From assembly GCF_900111885.1 (NCBI RefSeq), contig NZ_FOKG01000003.1, positions 248,001 through 312,000 of the forward strand: a stretch of DNA of 64,000 nt, written 5' to 3'. This document shows, piece after piece, positions 25,514 to 34,230 of this stretch. Origin of the DNA: Amycolatopsis marina (GTDB lineage Bacteria; Actinomycetota; Actinomycetes; Mycobacteriales; Pseudonocardiaceae). Below the pieces are notes generated by a model that worked only from the letters and a program-made list of their open reading frames with translations, ran no database searches and had not been told where the DNA came from. The position numbers and the translations under genes are program-made. Position 1 is the stretch's first letter, and each line of letters starts with the position of its first letter.

Positions 25514-26455
25514 TCAGTCGGTGAATGCCGGCGCTCCACAGCACTTCTTGTACTTACGCCCGGAACCGCACCAGCACGGTTCGTTGCGACCGGGAAGTCC
25601 GACGGTCGATGTCCCGGTCCGGTTCAACTCCACCGCATAGGACGCCCTGGTGGCGGCCTTGGCACCGTCGAGGTCGCGGTCAGCGACGAAATCGGCGAAG
25701 TGGGCCGCGTCGCCGATCGCCACCATGGGAGACGTCCCCGAAAGGGAGGCTCGAAGGGTGCGCTCGACCTCACGACGATGTTCGAGGTGCGGCTCGGCGA
25801 CGTCCTGGAATCCCGGATAGCCGTCCGGCCACCGACGCCGGTACTCGGCCAGTTCCGCAGGCGGCCAGTAAAGAACGGCGTGCCCTGCCGACCGCCGCGT
25901 CCGCGTCTCGGTGTTGTCGTCCCCGCCCAGGTCCGCCTGGAACTTTTCGCGGGACTTCTCCCAGAGCTCGTCCCACTCGTCGGCGGGCTGGCCAACGGCC
26001 TGACGAACCCGATGCCGAGCCGCGAAGAGGGCCGGCAGCGCCATGTCCTGGGCAAGCGCGTCTCCCGTGGGCGCGGCGGTCGTGTCGATCGAGCGCATGA
26101 TCCCGCGGGTGTACCAACGCAGTGCGGTTGCCGGATCATCAAGTGCGATCTCGTAGACCTCGCCACCATCCACATGCGCCAGACCGCTTAGCTCCCGGTC
26201 CCGCCACGCCTGGTCCAGCAGTTCACGCGCTCGCTGCGGCTCCCGCACCCCGAGCAGGAAGGTCGCATAGGCGATCCGGACATCGGAGACCGTCCGCCCT
26301 TCGCCGTCGAGCACCTGCTCGAACAGTTCCCGGGCACGCTCGTCGTTGCCCGCGATGTGCCACGTCTCGGCCGCTTCGAGCAGGTACTGCCTGCGCTCCT
26401 CCGGCTTTTCCGTCGCCGCCCGCTCAAGATCTCGGGCCCGCTCCTCGTTTGACAT
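25514..26455 (-). CDS. TPR-like protein with C-terminal SEC-C zinc motif
   Basis: A 313-residue protein. Residues about 5-120 form TPR-like helical pairs (YLLEAAETWHIAGNDERARELFEQVL). A central helical region follows, and the C-terminus is the SEC-C zinc-binding motif GRNEPCWCGSGRKYKKCCG, best known from the end of SecA. This suggests a protein- or ribosome-binding adaptor (inference). ATG 26455 (MSNEERARD) is preferred; the 14-codon extension to 26497 would overlap a palindromic repeat. It is divergent from the DUF427 gene. Confidence 0.75.
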   Translation of the reverse strand: MSNEERARDLERAATEKPEERRQYLLEAAETWHIAGNDERARELFEQVLDGEGRTVSDVRIAYATFLLGVREPQRARELLDQAWRDRELSGLAHVDGGEVYEIALDDPATALRWYTRGIMRSIDTTAAPTGDALAQDMALPALFAARHRVRQAVGQPADEWDELWEKSREKFQADLGGDDNTETRTRRSAGHAVLYWPPAELAEYRRRWPDGYPGFQDVAEPHLEHRREVERTLRASLSGTSPMVAIGDAAHFADFVADRDLDGAKAATRASYAVELNRTGTSTVGLPGRNEPCWCGSGRKYKKCCGAPAFTD

Positions 26456-26490
26456 GTTCACCCGGCCACCGTAGGCGCTCACGCTCGGTG

Positions 26491-26516
26491 ACGACACTTT
26501 CCCGGGAAAGTGTCGT
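26491..26516. repeat. Dispersed palindrome, copy 5 (compensated ACAC/GTGT variant)
   Basis: A perfect 26-bp palindrome around ACACTTTCCCGGGAAAGTGT. The usual GCAC/GTGC edge is changed to ACAC/GTGT on both arms, so pairing is kept. It lies in a divergent intergenic region (26456-26589), where a terminator is not expected. Confidence 0.85.
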
Positions 26517-26554
26517 GGGGCATGGGGCGAGCCGTGGCTACCAGGTCGATGATG

Positions 26555-26570
26555 GTGGTGACGTCACCAC
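26555..26570. promoter_or_regulatory. Palindrome GTGGTGACGTCACCAC upstream of the DUF427 gene
   Basis: A perfect 16-bp palindrome 20 nt before the DUF427 start, between the possible promoter and ribosome site. Its position suits a repressor operator; no regulator is identified. Confidence 0.35.
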
Positions 26571-26589
26571 TTTCCCTGGAGGTCGCCCG

Positions 26590-27375
26590 ATGAGCTTGAC
26601 CATCTCCGACGGACCACTGTCCCGGCGTGCGCCGGCCACGACCAACTACACGATCTCGGGGCCGGCCCACAACCTCCTGATGCACCCGTTTCCCCGGCGC
26701 GTCCGGGCCGAGTTCGGCGGCGAGACCATGGCCGACACGACTCGCGGGATGCTGCTGCACGAGACCGGGCTGCTACCGCAGCTGTACTTCCCCGAGGAGG
26801 ACATTCGCGCCGACCTCCTCGAACCCACCGAGCACACGACGCACTGTCCCTTCAAGGGCGACGCGTCCTACCGCACCGCTCGCGTCGGCGACCGGGTCGT
26901 GGAGAACGCCGTGTGGAGCTACCCGCAGCCGACTGCCGAGGCGCCTTGGTTGGCGGGCTATGCGGCGTTCTACTGGGACTCGATGGACGCCTGGTACGAC
27001 GAGGACGAGCAGGTCCACGGGCACCTGCGCGATCCCTACCACCGCGTGGACGCCCGAGCCAGCAGCAGGCATGTCCGCGTCCTCGACGGCGACCAGTTGC
27101 TCGCCGACAGCGACCGGCCGCTCCTGCTGTCGGAAACCGGTCTGCCCAATCGGTTCTATCTCCCTCGTGCCGACGTCCGGATCGAGGTGTTGAAACCGAC
27201 CGACACCGAGACCGTCTGCCCCTACAAGGGCACGGCCACCTATGTGGGCCGCGACGGCCAGGACCTCGCCTGGATCTACGAACACCCGCTGGAGGACGCC
27301 ACCAAGATCGCCGGTCACATCTGTTTCGACCCGTCGAAGGTCATCGTCGAGGTCGACGGCGAGCGCGTCGGCTGA
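26590..27375 (+). CDS. Tandem DUF427-domain protein
   Basis: A 261-residue cytoplasmic protein with two DUF427 units. The first (about 35-130) has the core HTTHCPFKGDASYRTARVGDRVVENAVWSYPQP; the second (about 155-255) repeats it as ETVCPYKGTATYVGRDGQDLAWIYEHP. Each unit has the family CPFKG/CPYKG motif. The function is unknown; the domain forms a small beta barrel. ATG 26590 has GGAGG 7 nt upstream. It converges on the DUF1801 gene with an 18-nt gap. Confidence 0.85.
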   Translation: MSLTISDGPLSRRAPATTNYTISGPAHNLLMHPFPRRVRAEFGGETMADTTRGMLLHETGLLPQLYFPEEDIRADLLEPTEHTTHCPFKGDASYRTARVGDRVVENAVWSYPQPTAEAPWLAGYAAFYWDSMDAWYDEDEQVHGHLRDPYHRVDARASSRHVRVLDGDQLLADSDRPLLLSETGLPNRFYLPRADVRIEVLKPTDTETVCPYKGTATYVGRDGQDLAWIYEHPLEDATKIAGHICFDPSKVIVEVDGERVG

Positions 27376-27393
27376 CCACGTCCCGCTGATGTG

Positions 27394-27840
27394 TCAGCTG
27401 ACGGCTTTCCTGACGAGGTCGGCGATGGTTTCCTCGGCCTTGTCGGTCAGCTCGGTCACGGCAAACGACGTCGGCCAGAGACCGCTGTCGTCGTCGAGAT
27501 TCGCTTCGGGGGTGAGCCCGAAGGTCGAGTAGCGCTCTTTGTCGTCATGGCCGCTGCGGAAGAAGCACACAACTTTTCCCTTCCTGGCATATGCGGGCTG
27601 CCCGTACCACAGCTTCGGCGAGAGGTCTGGGGCATTGCTGCTGACGCTCGCGTGGATGCGTCCGGCCAACGCACGGTCGGCTTCGTCCATCTGCTCGATC
27701 TTCGACAGCACGTCGGCTTCGGCGGCGGCTGCCTTGTCGCCGCGCCCTCGGCTTGCCTCCTTCTTCAGCTCGGCGGCGCGTTCCTTCATGGCCGCGCGCT
27801 CGTGCTCGGAGAAGCCTTTGGTGTTGGACGTGCTGCTCAT
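27394..27840 (-). CDS. DUF1801-family protein
   Basis: A 148-residue protein. A charged helical N-terminus (FSEHERAAMKERAAELKKEASRGRG) precedes a DUF1801 (YdhG-like) domain with PKLWYGQPAYARKGKVVCFFRSGHDDKERYSTFGL. The family includes small proteins of unclear function, some described as iron-chaperone-like. The start is ATG 27840. The gene is downstream of the tRNA-Ser terminator and is transcribed separately. Confidence 0.75.
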   Translation of the reverse strand: MSSTSNTKGFSEHERAAMKERAAELKKEASRGRGDKAAAAEADVLSKIEQMDEADRALAGRIHASVSSNAPDLSPKLWYGQPAYARKGKVVCFFRSGHDDKERYSTFGLTPEANLDDDSGLWPTSFAVTELTDKAEETIADLVRKAVS

Positions 27841-27959
27841 CGCTGTCCCTTAACTGTCGTATCACGGTGTCTGTTTGCGACGTTAGGCTTTCGCGGCGCA
27901 GCGGGCTTCTTGAATCCTGATGGACTCATCAGGTGGGGGACCAGTAGGACCAAAAAAGA

Positions 27960-27993
27960 CCAGGGCGAACCATTTCTCGGTGGTTCGCCCTGG
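27960..27993 (-). terminator. Rho-independent terminator after tRNA-Ser
   Basis: On the minus strand CCAGGGCGAACCA and TGGTTCGCCCTGG form a 13-bp stem over an 8-base loop, followed by TCTTTTTT. It ends the transcript 10 nt after the tRNA. It is the only classic T-run terminator seen in the window. Confidence 0.9.
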
Positions 27994-28003
27994 CCGGCAG
28001 GTG

Positions 28004-28088
28004 CGGAAGCGGAGGGATTTGAACCCCCGGTGGGTTGCCCCACGCTCGCTTTCAAGGCGAGTGCATTCGGCCGCTCTGCCACGCTTCC
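28004..28088 (-). tRNA. tRNA-Ser (anticodon TGA)
   Basis: An 85-nt class II tRNA. The acceptor stem GGAAGCG pairs with CGCTTCC and the discriminator base is G, as expected for serine. The anticodon stem-loop CTCGCCTTGAAAGCGAG carries TGA. A long variable arm (CGTGGGGCAACCCACC) and the T-arm GGGGGTTCAAATCCCTC follow. The mature 3' CCA is not encoded. The tRNA starts 21 nt after the marR stop, so part of its transcription may come from the marR promoter. Confidence 0.96.
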
Positions 28089-28109
28089 CTGGGTGTCGAG
28101 GGTAGCCCC

Positions 28110-28586
28110 TCAGCTGTCGAGCTCCGTCAGGTGTTCGAGTACCCGTGAGAACGCCTCCCCCATGGCCACCTTCTCCTCCATCGTGAGCAGGTCGATCAAG
28201 TTCCTGCGCACCCCTTCGACGTGGGTGGGCGCCGCCCGCTCGAGCACCGCGAACCCGTCGTCGGTCAGTTCGGCGACCACACCGCGCTTGTCCTCCGGGT
28301 CCTTCACCCTGCGCACCAGACGATCCGCCTCCATCCGGCCGACCTGATGCGACAGCCTGCTCTTCGTCGAGCCCAGCATGCTGGCCAACTCGGTCATCCG
28401 CATGCGCCTGTCCTCCCGCGACGACAGGCATACGAGCACCTCGTAGTCGGTGAGTGACACGTCGTGGCCTTCCGCGAGATCGCGGTGCAGCCGGTGCCGA
28501 AGCATCAGCGTCGAGACGATGTAAGAACGCCACGCGCGCATCTCGGTCTCGGACAACCAACGCACATCCTCATGCACACCGCTCAT
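28110..28586 (-). CDS. MarR-family transcriptional regulator
   Basis: A 158-residue winged-helix regulator. The DNA-binding part is about residues 55-110 (MRMTELASMLGSTKSRLSHQVGRMEADRLVRRVKDPEDKRGVVAELTDDG), containing the recognition helix and the D-x-R-wing signature. Flanking helices give the usual dimer interface. Members respond to small phenolic or oxidant ligands. There is no adjacent divergent target, and a 577-bp gap lies upstream. The start is ATG 28586. Confidence 0.9.
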   Translation of the reverse strand: MSGVHEDVRWLSETEMRAWRSYIVSTLMLRHRLHRDLAEGHDVSLTDYEVLVCLSSREDRRMRMTELASMLGSTKSRLSHQVGRMEADRLVRRVKDPEDKRGVVAELTDDGFAVLERAAPTHVEGVRRNLIDLLTMEEKVAMGEAFSRVLEHLTELDS

Positions 28587-29163
28587 TTTGAGAGCCTAGA
28601 ACCTTCCTGCCGACGGCGTCGGGCACGGTGCGTTCTGTACCCGCTGCACGCAACCACGGCAGCGGTTCACGAAACTGCGCCCAGACGAGGGATATCAGAA
28701 CTGTTGTGACTCAGCTCTCAGAAGCGCATCCTGAACAGGACGGAGGGCTTCGTCCGGATCTCGGCACGACACCCCGAGAGGTGCCGGTTCGGCGGGTCCG
28801 TCCCGGGAAAGGGAGCGGTGGTGCTGTGACCAATGATCCGTTGCGGTTGACTGCCAGTTGTGGCCCCGCGGCTGAGGCGGCCTGAACCCGGCCCAGTCGC
28901 GATTGTGAGCAGCTCGGGTTTCAACAGTGCGCTCGGCATTCCACCGTGCACGACGGCGTTGTTCGAGCCTGTCTCGGCGCGGCTTCTGCGCCCGCGCCAA
29001 CAGTGCAATTCGCCGGCCCGGTGCGCGGTCGACCGCAGTAGCCAACAAAACAACCTCGGTAGTCCTGGGTGCGGCGCCTGAAAACGGTGGCCGCACCCAG
29101 GCTGTGTCTGTGGACCGACCATAATCCTGGCGCGATCGTCGGCGACGCTGCGAAGGAATTCTC
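28587..29163. other. Intergenic region of 577 bp with no supportable gene
   Basis: Short ORFs exist on both strands, but none has a recognisable motif, a good ribosome site or a neighbour-like reading pattern. The region must contain the marR promoter and the promoter of the metallopeptidase gene. The main structure is a 12-bp inverted repeat at 29064-29101. A lone half-site GTCCCGGGAAAG near 28802 resembles one arm of the dispersed palindrome, but the other arm is missing. Confidence 0.6.
29064..29101. terminator. Orphan hairpin upstream of the metallopeptidase gene
   Basis: CCTGGGTGCGGC and GCCGCACCCAGG pair perfectly over a 14-base loop. On the minus strand it is followed by a T-rich stretch (TTGTTTTGTT), so it could end transcription in that direction, although no minus-strand gene is identified. 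Confidence 0.35.
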
Positions 29164-30078
29164 GTGAGATTCAACGAAGGTGCCGGGCTGGATGTCTCCC
29201 AGGTCGAAGACCTGCGCGGCAGTGGCATCGGCGGGCGCGTCGCCGCGGGCGGTGGCGGACTCGGCGTGGTCGGGCTGGTGATCTATTTCCTCCTCGCCCA
29301 GTTCGGTGGCGTGGACAGCACGAGCGTCTCCGGGTTCGGACAACTCGGCGAAGTCGGCGCGGGCCAGCAGGTGGACAACAGCTCACTCGAGCAGAACTGT
29401 CGCACCGGGGCCGATGCGAACACCAACCATGACTGCGCGACCGTCGCAACGGTCAACTCGATCCAGGACTACTGGAGCGACCAGTTCGCCCGCTCCGGCC
29501 GCACGTACGCGGAAGCGCCGACCAACTTCTTCACCAGTGGCGTTCGCACCGCCTGCGGCACAGCAGGCTCGGACGTCGGCCCGTTCTACTGCCCCACCGA
29601 CTCCGAGATCTACATCGACCTGACCTTCTTCGAGGAACTGCGGCAGCGGTTCGGCGCAAGGGGCGGACCGTTCGCCGAGGCGTACGTGCTGGCCCACGAG
29701 TACGGCCACCACGTGCAGAACCTGCTCGGCACGTCGGCACAGGTGCGCGGCGGGAGCGGGCCCGAGTCCGACGGCGTCCGGTTGGAACTTCAGGCCGACT
29801 GCTACGCCGGTGTGTGGGCCAACCACGCCACCACCACTCCGACGGAGAACGGGCAGCCATTGATCACCGAGATCACCCCCGAGGACATCGCGAACGCACT
29901 GGACACCGCCGCGCGGATCGGCGACGACTTCATCCAGCGCGAACTCGGCGGCGGAACCGTGGACGAATCCAGCTTCACCCACGGCACTTCCGCGCAGCGG
30001 GAGAAGTGGTTCACCACCGGCTACACGACCGGCGACCCGGCCCGCTGCGACACCTTCGGCGCGCGCGATCTCGGCTAG
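29164..30078 (+). CDS. Neutral zinc metallopeptidase (YpfJ/PF04228 family)
   Basis: A 304-residue membrane-anchored protein. The N-terminus MRFNEGAGLDVSQVEDLRG is the family signature, followed by a Gly-rich stretch and one membrane segment (about 34-50). The outer domain has the zinc motif LAHEYGHHVQNLLG and the downstream ELQADCYAGVWANH that supplies the third ligand. Several Cys residues may form disulfides. The substrate is unknown. The GTG start at 29164 has GAAGGA upstream. A long palindrome lies after the stop. Confidence 0.9.
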   Translation: MRFNEGAGLDVSQVEDLRGSGIGGRVAAGGGGLGVVGLVIYFLLAQFGGVDSTSVSGFGQLGEVGAGQQVDNSSLEQNCRTGADANTNHDCATVATVNSIQDYWSDQFARSGRTYAEAPTNFFTSGVRTACGTAGSDVGPFYCPTDSEIYIDLTFFEELRQRFGARGGPFAEAYVLAHEYGHHVQNLLGTSAQVRGGSGPESDGVRLELQADCYAGVWANHATTTPTENGQPLITEITPEDIANALDTAARIGDDFIQRELGGGTVDESSFTHGTSAQREKWFTTGYTTGDPARCDTFGARDLG

Positions 30079-30099
30079 CCGAAACGGGCTGCAGGATGT

Positions 30100-30148
30100 C
30101 CCCAATGTGGCATTCGGGACGTTGAACGTCCCCAATGCCACATTGGGG
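30100..30148. repeat. 49-bp near-perfect palindrome between convergent genes
   Basis: Two 24-bp arms beginning CCCCAATGTGGCATT and ending AATGCCACATTGGGG pair with one mismatch around a single central base. It sits between the metallopeptidase stop (30078) and the stop of the convergent aminopeptidase (30157). It could act as a terminator. Its inner motif is very AT-leaning for this genome, which suggests a mobile palindromic repeat rather than a local structure. Confidence 0.75.
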
Positions 30149-30156
30149 TACTCCTA

Positions 30157-31692
30157 CTAGCGCACGTTCGCGTGCGGGTCGCCTGCGACCTGCGCGGTGA
30201 ACGCCCGTTGCATCACTCGCTGCTGAGCCGTCGCCTTCTTGCTCTTCGCGGCGAACGGCGCGACACCGTTCACTTCCTCCGTGCTGATCGCGTAGCGGGC
30301 GGTCACCCAGGCCAGCGCGTCGGAGTTGCGGTCCAGTGCCGTCCGGTCGACGTTGCCCAGGTTGTCGCACTCGGTGTGGTAGCACGGGTCGTACGCGACA
30401 CCCGCGCGCCCGCCCCACTTGGCGGCCTGCGCCTCGGTTTTGATGCCCTCGGCGCCGGTGAACAGACCACCCGCCGGGATGCCGACCGAGATGAAGCGGC
30501 CGTAGTCCGAGCGGCCCGAGAAGTCGGTGCCCTCCGTGGGCGTGCCGGTTCCCTGCAGGTAGTCCACGAACGCGCTCTCGATCTGCGCCGAGCCGTACGG
30601 CCCCGCGCCTGCACCCTCGCCGTCGGAGTCGTCGCCGTCATAGACGAAGTACCCCGCGTTCGGCGAGCCGATCATGTCGAAGTTGAGGTACATGGAGATG
30701 TCGAGCTGCTGCTCGAAGCTCAACTGGTCGACGTAGTAGTTCGAGCCGACCAGGCCGACCTCCTCAGCACCCCACCACGCGAAGCGAACCGCGTTGTTGA
30801 CCTTCGGGCTGCCACCGAGCTGCAGCGCGGTCTCCAGCAAACCGGCCGAACCGGTGCCGTTGTCGTTGATGCCCGCGCCTTCGGTGGTGCTGTCCAGGTG
30901 CGCGCCAGCCATCACGACGTTGTCCTTGCGACCCGTCTTGGTCTCGGCGATGACGTTGTAGGTGCTGCGTTCCTCCTGCAGCGCCCGCAGTTCCAGGGTC
31001 ACCGAGGTGCCGTCCTGGCCGATCAGCGACTCGCCGGCGGCCTTGCTGATGCCACCGGTCGGAATGCGCGCGGCATCCGGCGAGCCCAGCGTGCCGTTCA
31101 GAGCGCCGTCCTCGTTGTTGTAGACCACAGCGCCTACCGCACCGGCGTCGGCCGCTGCCGCCTGCTTCTGCGCGAACGAACAGGCTCCGCGCTGGATGAG
31201 CGCGATCTGCCCGGTCACGTCGCCGAAGTCGGCGACGTCACAACCGGGTGTCTCGTCCGGCTCGATCACCGCGAGCGGTGCCGTGATGCCGTCTTCCGGG
31301 GTGGACGGGCTGTAGCTCATGAGGATGATCGGCACGTCGGTGCCGCCGACCGTCAGGCTCTCCGCCAGCGTCTCGCTGTACGTGAACGGGAACTCCTGCC
31401 TGGTGACCTCGTAGCCCGCGGCCGCCAGTTTCCCCGCGACGTACTCGGCCGACCTGTCGTAGCCGGAGGTGCCCGACGCACGGTTTCCCCCGCTGCTGTC
31501 GGAGATGCGTTGCATGGCGATCAGGTGCCGGTTGATGTTGCCGACCTTGACCTTCTTGACCAGCTTCTTGGCCAGTGCGGGCCCACTCGGTGGAGAGTGC
31601 ACCACCGCCGCTGCAGGGGTGCTGGTGAGCACCAACCCCGCGCAGGCCGCGATGGCGACCGCAGGCGCGAGTCTTTTCCTGACAGTTGACAT
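30157..31692 (-). CDS. Secreted M28-family aminopeptidase with PA domain
   Basis: A 511-residue exported protein with a clear signal peptide (residues 1-29, ending ACAGLVLTSTPAAAV). A protease-associated (PA) domain spans about 130-240 and is inserted in the N-terminal half. The M28 metallopeptidase core shows its zinc ligands in AGAHLDS, GINDNGTGS, WGAEEVGLVGS and the C-terminal YHTECDN. It resembles Streptomyces aminopeptidase SGAP and mycobacterial LpqL. It would remove N-terminal residues from peptides outside the cell. The ATG 31692 start has GAGAAGGAG upstream. Confidence 0.9.
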   Translation of the reverse strand: MSTVRKRLAPAVAIAACAGLVLTSTPAAAVVHSPPSGPALAKKLVKKVKVGNINRHLIAMQRISDSSGGNRASGTSGYDRSAEYVAGKLAAAGYEVTRQEFPFTYSETLAESLTVGGTDVPIILMSYSPSTPEDGITAPLAVIEPDETPGCDVADFGDVTGQIALIQRGACSFAQKQAAAADAGAVGAVVYNNEDGALNGTLGSPDAARIPTGGISKAAGESLIGQDGTSVTLELRALQEERSTYNVIAETKTGRKDNVVMAGAHLDSTTEGAGINDNGTGSAGLLETALQLGGSPKVNNAVRFAWWGAEEVGLVGSNYYVDQLSFEQQLDISMYLNFDMIGSPNAGYFVYDGDDSDGEGAGAGPYGSAQIESAFVDYLQGTGTPTEGTDFSGRSDYGRFISVGIPAGGLFTGAEGIKTEAQAAKWGGRAGVAYDPCYHTECDNLGNVDRTALDRNSDALAWVTARYAISTEEVNGVAPFAAKSKKATAQQRVMQRAFTAQVAGDPHANVR

Positions 31693-31910
31693 AAAAAGGT
31701 TCTCCTTCTCCCAGGATCCGGACGGGTGCCAGTCACCTCCCCGACACGGTGAGTCGCGCCCGGTAGCCGAACACCTTCGTTCGTTTCCACGACCGGGTCA
31801 AGGGGCATTCGGAGGCATTACGGCAGGTGAGTACAGACCGTTACCAGCTGTCGGCCGGCGTCATGTCGATCAAGGCGGCAGCGGCTTTCTCTGGCCGATA
31901 CAGTCGGGAT

Positions 31911-32888
31911 ATGCATGCGATCACCATCCGCGAGCCAGGTGGCCCCGAGACACTGGAATGGACCGAGGTCCCCGATCCGGTGCCCGCCAAGGGCGAGGTG
32001 CTGATCGACGTCGCCGCGAGCGCGGTCAACCGCGCCGACCTGCTGCAGCGACGGGGGCTGTACCCGCCGCCAGAGGGAGCAAGCGACGTTCTCGGACTCG
32101 AGTGCTCCGGCACGATCGCCGAACTCGGCGACGGTGTCGAGGGCTGGCAGGTGGGCGACGAGGTGTGCGCGTTGCTCGCGGGCGGCGGCTACGCGCAGCA
32201 GGTGACGGTGCCTGCGGGACAACTGCTCCCGGTACCCGGCGAGGTGGATCTGCTGGCAGCGGCCGGCCTGCCCGAGGTCGCCTGCACCGTCTGGTCGAAC
32301 GTCGTGATGCACGCCGAACTCGACGAGGGCGAGGTGCTGCTCGTACACGGGGGCGCGGGTGGTATCGGCACCCACGCGATCCAGGTGGGCAAGGCACTGG
32401 GCGCCACCGTGGCGGTGACGGCGGGATCCGCCGAGCGCCTCGAACGGTGCGGGCAGCTCGGCGCCGACATCGTGATCAACTACCGGGAGCAGGACTTCGT
32501 CGAGGAACTCCGCGCGCAGACCGGCGGCGCGGACGTGATCCTGGACAACATGGGTGCGGCCTACCTCGGCCGCAACGTGGACGCGCTCGCCACCGGCGGC
32601 AGGCTCGTCGTCATCGGCATGCAGGGCGGCGTGAAGGGCGAGCTCAACCTGGGCAAGCTGCTGGGCAAGCGGGCCAGTGTCGCCGCGACCGGACTGCGCT
32701 CCAGGCCCGTCGAGGAGAAGGCGGCCATCGTCGCCGCGGTACGTGAGCGGCTGTGGCCACTGGTCGAGCAGGGCACCGTGATGCCGGTGGTCGACCAGGT
32801 GGTCCCGATGGCGGAGGCGGGCACGGCGCACCGGAACCTGGACGAGGGCGGCGTCTTCGGCAAGATCCTGCTCGCCGCCCAGTCCTGA
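31911..32888 (+). CDS. NAD(P)H quinone oxidoreductase (zeta-crystallin-like MDR)
   Basis: A 325-residue zinc-free medium-chain dehydrogenase. It starts MHAITIREPGGPETLEW, has RADLLQRRGLYPPPEGASDVLGLECSG, and the nucleotide-binding VHGGAGGIGTHAIQVGKALGA near 143-163. It reduces quinones or enones with NAD(P)H. From memory, M. tuberculosis Rv3777 occupies the same place beside the class V aminotransferase homologue (Rv3778c), as here. ATG 31911 is chosen; upstream in-frame codons lack family similarity. It converges on the next gene with a 10-nt gap. Confidence 0.9.
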   Translation: MHAITIREPGGPETLEWTEVPDPVPAKGEVLIDVAASAVNRADLLQRRGLYPPPEGASDVLGLECSGTIAELGDGVEGWQVGDEVCALLAGGGYAQQVTVPAGQLLPVPGEVDLLAAAGLPEVACTVWSNVVMHAELDEGEVLLVHGGAGGIGTHAIQVGKALGATVAVTAGSAERLERCGQLGADIVINYREQDFVEELRAQTGGADVILDNMGAAYLGRNVDALATGGRLVVIGMQGGVKGELNLGKLLGKRASVAATGLRSRPVEEKAAIVAAVRERLWPLVEQGTVMPVVDQVVPMAEAGTAHRNLDEGGVFGKILLAAQS

Positions 32889-32898
32889 GCGACGCCGG

Positions 32899-34098
32899 TT
32901 ACCCGAGCTCCTCGAGGACCCGCAGGAGCTGGTTGATCTCGAAGACGTTGGAGTAGTGGGCGAGGCCGATGCGCACGGCACCACCGACCTCGCCGACCCC
33001 CAGTGAAGCGAAAACACCGGTGGAACCGTCGTCGGCGAAGGCGCACAGGCCCTGGGAAGCCAGGTACTCCGCGACCTCGGGGGCCTTGCGGCCCGCCAGG
33101 GTGAACGCCAGCGCCGGAATGCGCCGCATCGCGTCGCCGATCACCATCACGTGCCGCAGCGAACGCAGGTCGGTGGACAACTGCGCCAGCAGGCCCGCGT
33201 GGTATGACTTCGCCGAGCCCAGTGAGGTGACGAGCCGGTCGCGGCGGGATCCGGTGGCGGCGTCGTCAAGTCCGGCGAGGTAGTCCACCGACGCGATCAG
33301 CCCCGCGAGCAGGGGGTACGGATGCGGACCGAGTTCCAGCCTGCCGGGGCCGCGGACGTTCGACTCCAGCGCAACCGACGGCAGTCGCTCGATCATCTCC
33401 GGATCACGGAAGACCAGGGCGCCGACCGAGGGCCCACCCCAGGAGAGGGCGGACACCACCAGCACGTCCGCGCCGAGCGAGTTGAGGTCCAGCGGCACGA
33501 ACGGCGCGGCATACGTCGCATCGACGACCACGGTGGCACCGACGCGCTTGGCGAACTCGGCGACGGTCGGCACGTCGGGCCGCGTGCCGACCGACCCGGA
33601 CGCCGCGGTGACCGCGACGGCCTTGGTCCGTGCCGACACCAGGTTCTCGTACTGCCATGCGGGCAGCTCGCACGTTTCGATGTCGATCTCGCCCCAGCGC
33701 ACCACCGCGCCCACCCGCTTCGCCGCCTGCAGCCAGGGAGCGAGGTTCGCCTGTTCGTCCAGGCGGGAGACGACGACCTCGTCCCCGATCGTCCAGCGGT
33801 CGGACATGACGTCGGCGAGCCGGCGAAGCAGGACGGAGGAACTGGGTCCGAGCACGACTCCGGCAGGATCGGCACCGACCAGGTCGGCCACCGCCCTCCT
33901 GGCCGCCGTCACGATGCTCTCCGCACGCTGTGAGGCCGGAAACGACCCACCCGGACCGGAAACCGGAGCGCGCATGGCCGTCGAGACGGCCGAGGCGACC
34001 TGCTCCGGCACGAGCATCCCGCCAGCGCCGTCGAAGTGAATCCAGCCGTCACCCAGTGCGGGAAACAACCCACGAATCCGAGCGACGTCGAACGCCAT
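32899..34098 (-). CDS. Class V aminotransferase/cysteine desulfurase-like protein lacking the PLP lysine
   Basis: A 399-residue protein with the overall fold-type I pattern (MAFDVARIRGLFPALG at the start; NLAPWLQAAKRVGA; VVVDATYAAP; ending VRIGLAHYSNVFEINQLLRVLEELG). In cysteine desulfurases the cofactor lysine is in SAHKxxGP. The equivalent here reads SALSWGGPSVG, with Ser219 in place of Lys. The PLP-stacking His region is also changed (LDEQANLAPW instead of HHAN). A catalytic PLP reaction is therefore doubtful. It corresponds in position to Rv3778c. A role in binding or regulation is possible. Confidence 0.8.
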   Translation of the reverse strand: MAFDVARIRGLFPALGDGWIHFDGAGGMLVPEQVASAVSTAMRAPVSGPGGSFPASQRAESIVTAARRAVADLVGADPAGVVLGPSSSVLLRRLADVMSDRWTIGDEVVVSRLDEQANLAPWLQAAKRVGAVVRWGEIDIETCELPAWQYENLVSARTKAVAVTAASGSVGTRPDVPTVAEFAKRVGATVVVDATYAAPFVPLDLNSLGADVLVVSALSWGGPSVGALVFRDPEMIERLPSVALESNVRGPGRLELGPHPYPLLAGLIASVDYLAGLDDAATGSRRDRLVTSLGSAKSYHAGLLAQLSTDLRSLRHVMVIGDAMRRIPALAFTLAGRKAPEVAEYLASQGLCAFADDGSTGVFASLGVGEVGGAVRIGLAHYSNVFEINQLLRVLEELG

Positions 34099-34230
34099 GA
34101 GCACACCGTACGGCCGTGTTGTTTTCCTCTTTCGCCGGGGTTGCCCTGGTGAGCACGGTGCGCGACCGTCCCGGCTACGGTGGGAGACAGACACTGCGAA
34201 CCACCGCGAAACCCGGCCAGGATGGAGAAC

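Noticed and set aside
28800..28812. Tenth copy of the dispersed palindrome (CCCGGGAAAG)
   Set aside because: Only the right half is present and the left arm ACTTT is missing.
28628..28885. 85-codon plus-strand ORF in the 577-bp gap
   Set aside because: No ribosome site, no recognisable motif and no matching neighbour; the minus strand has equally long open frames.
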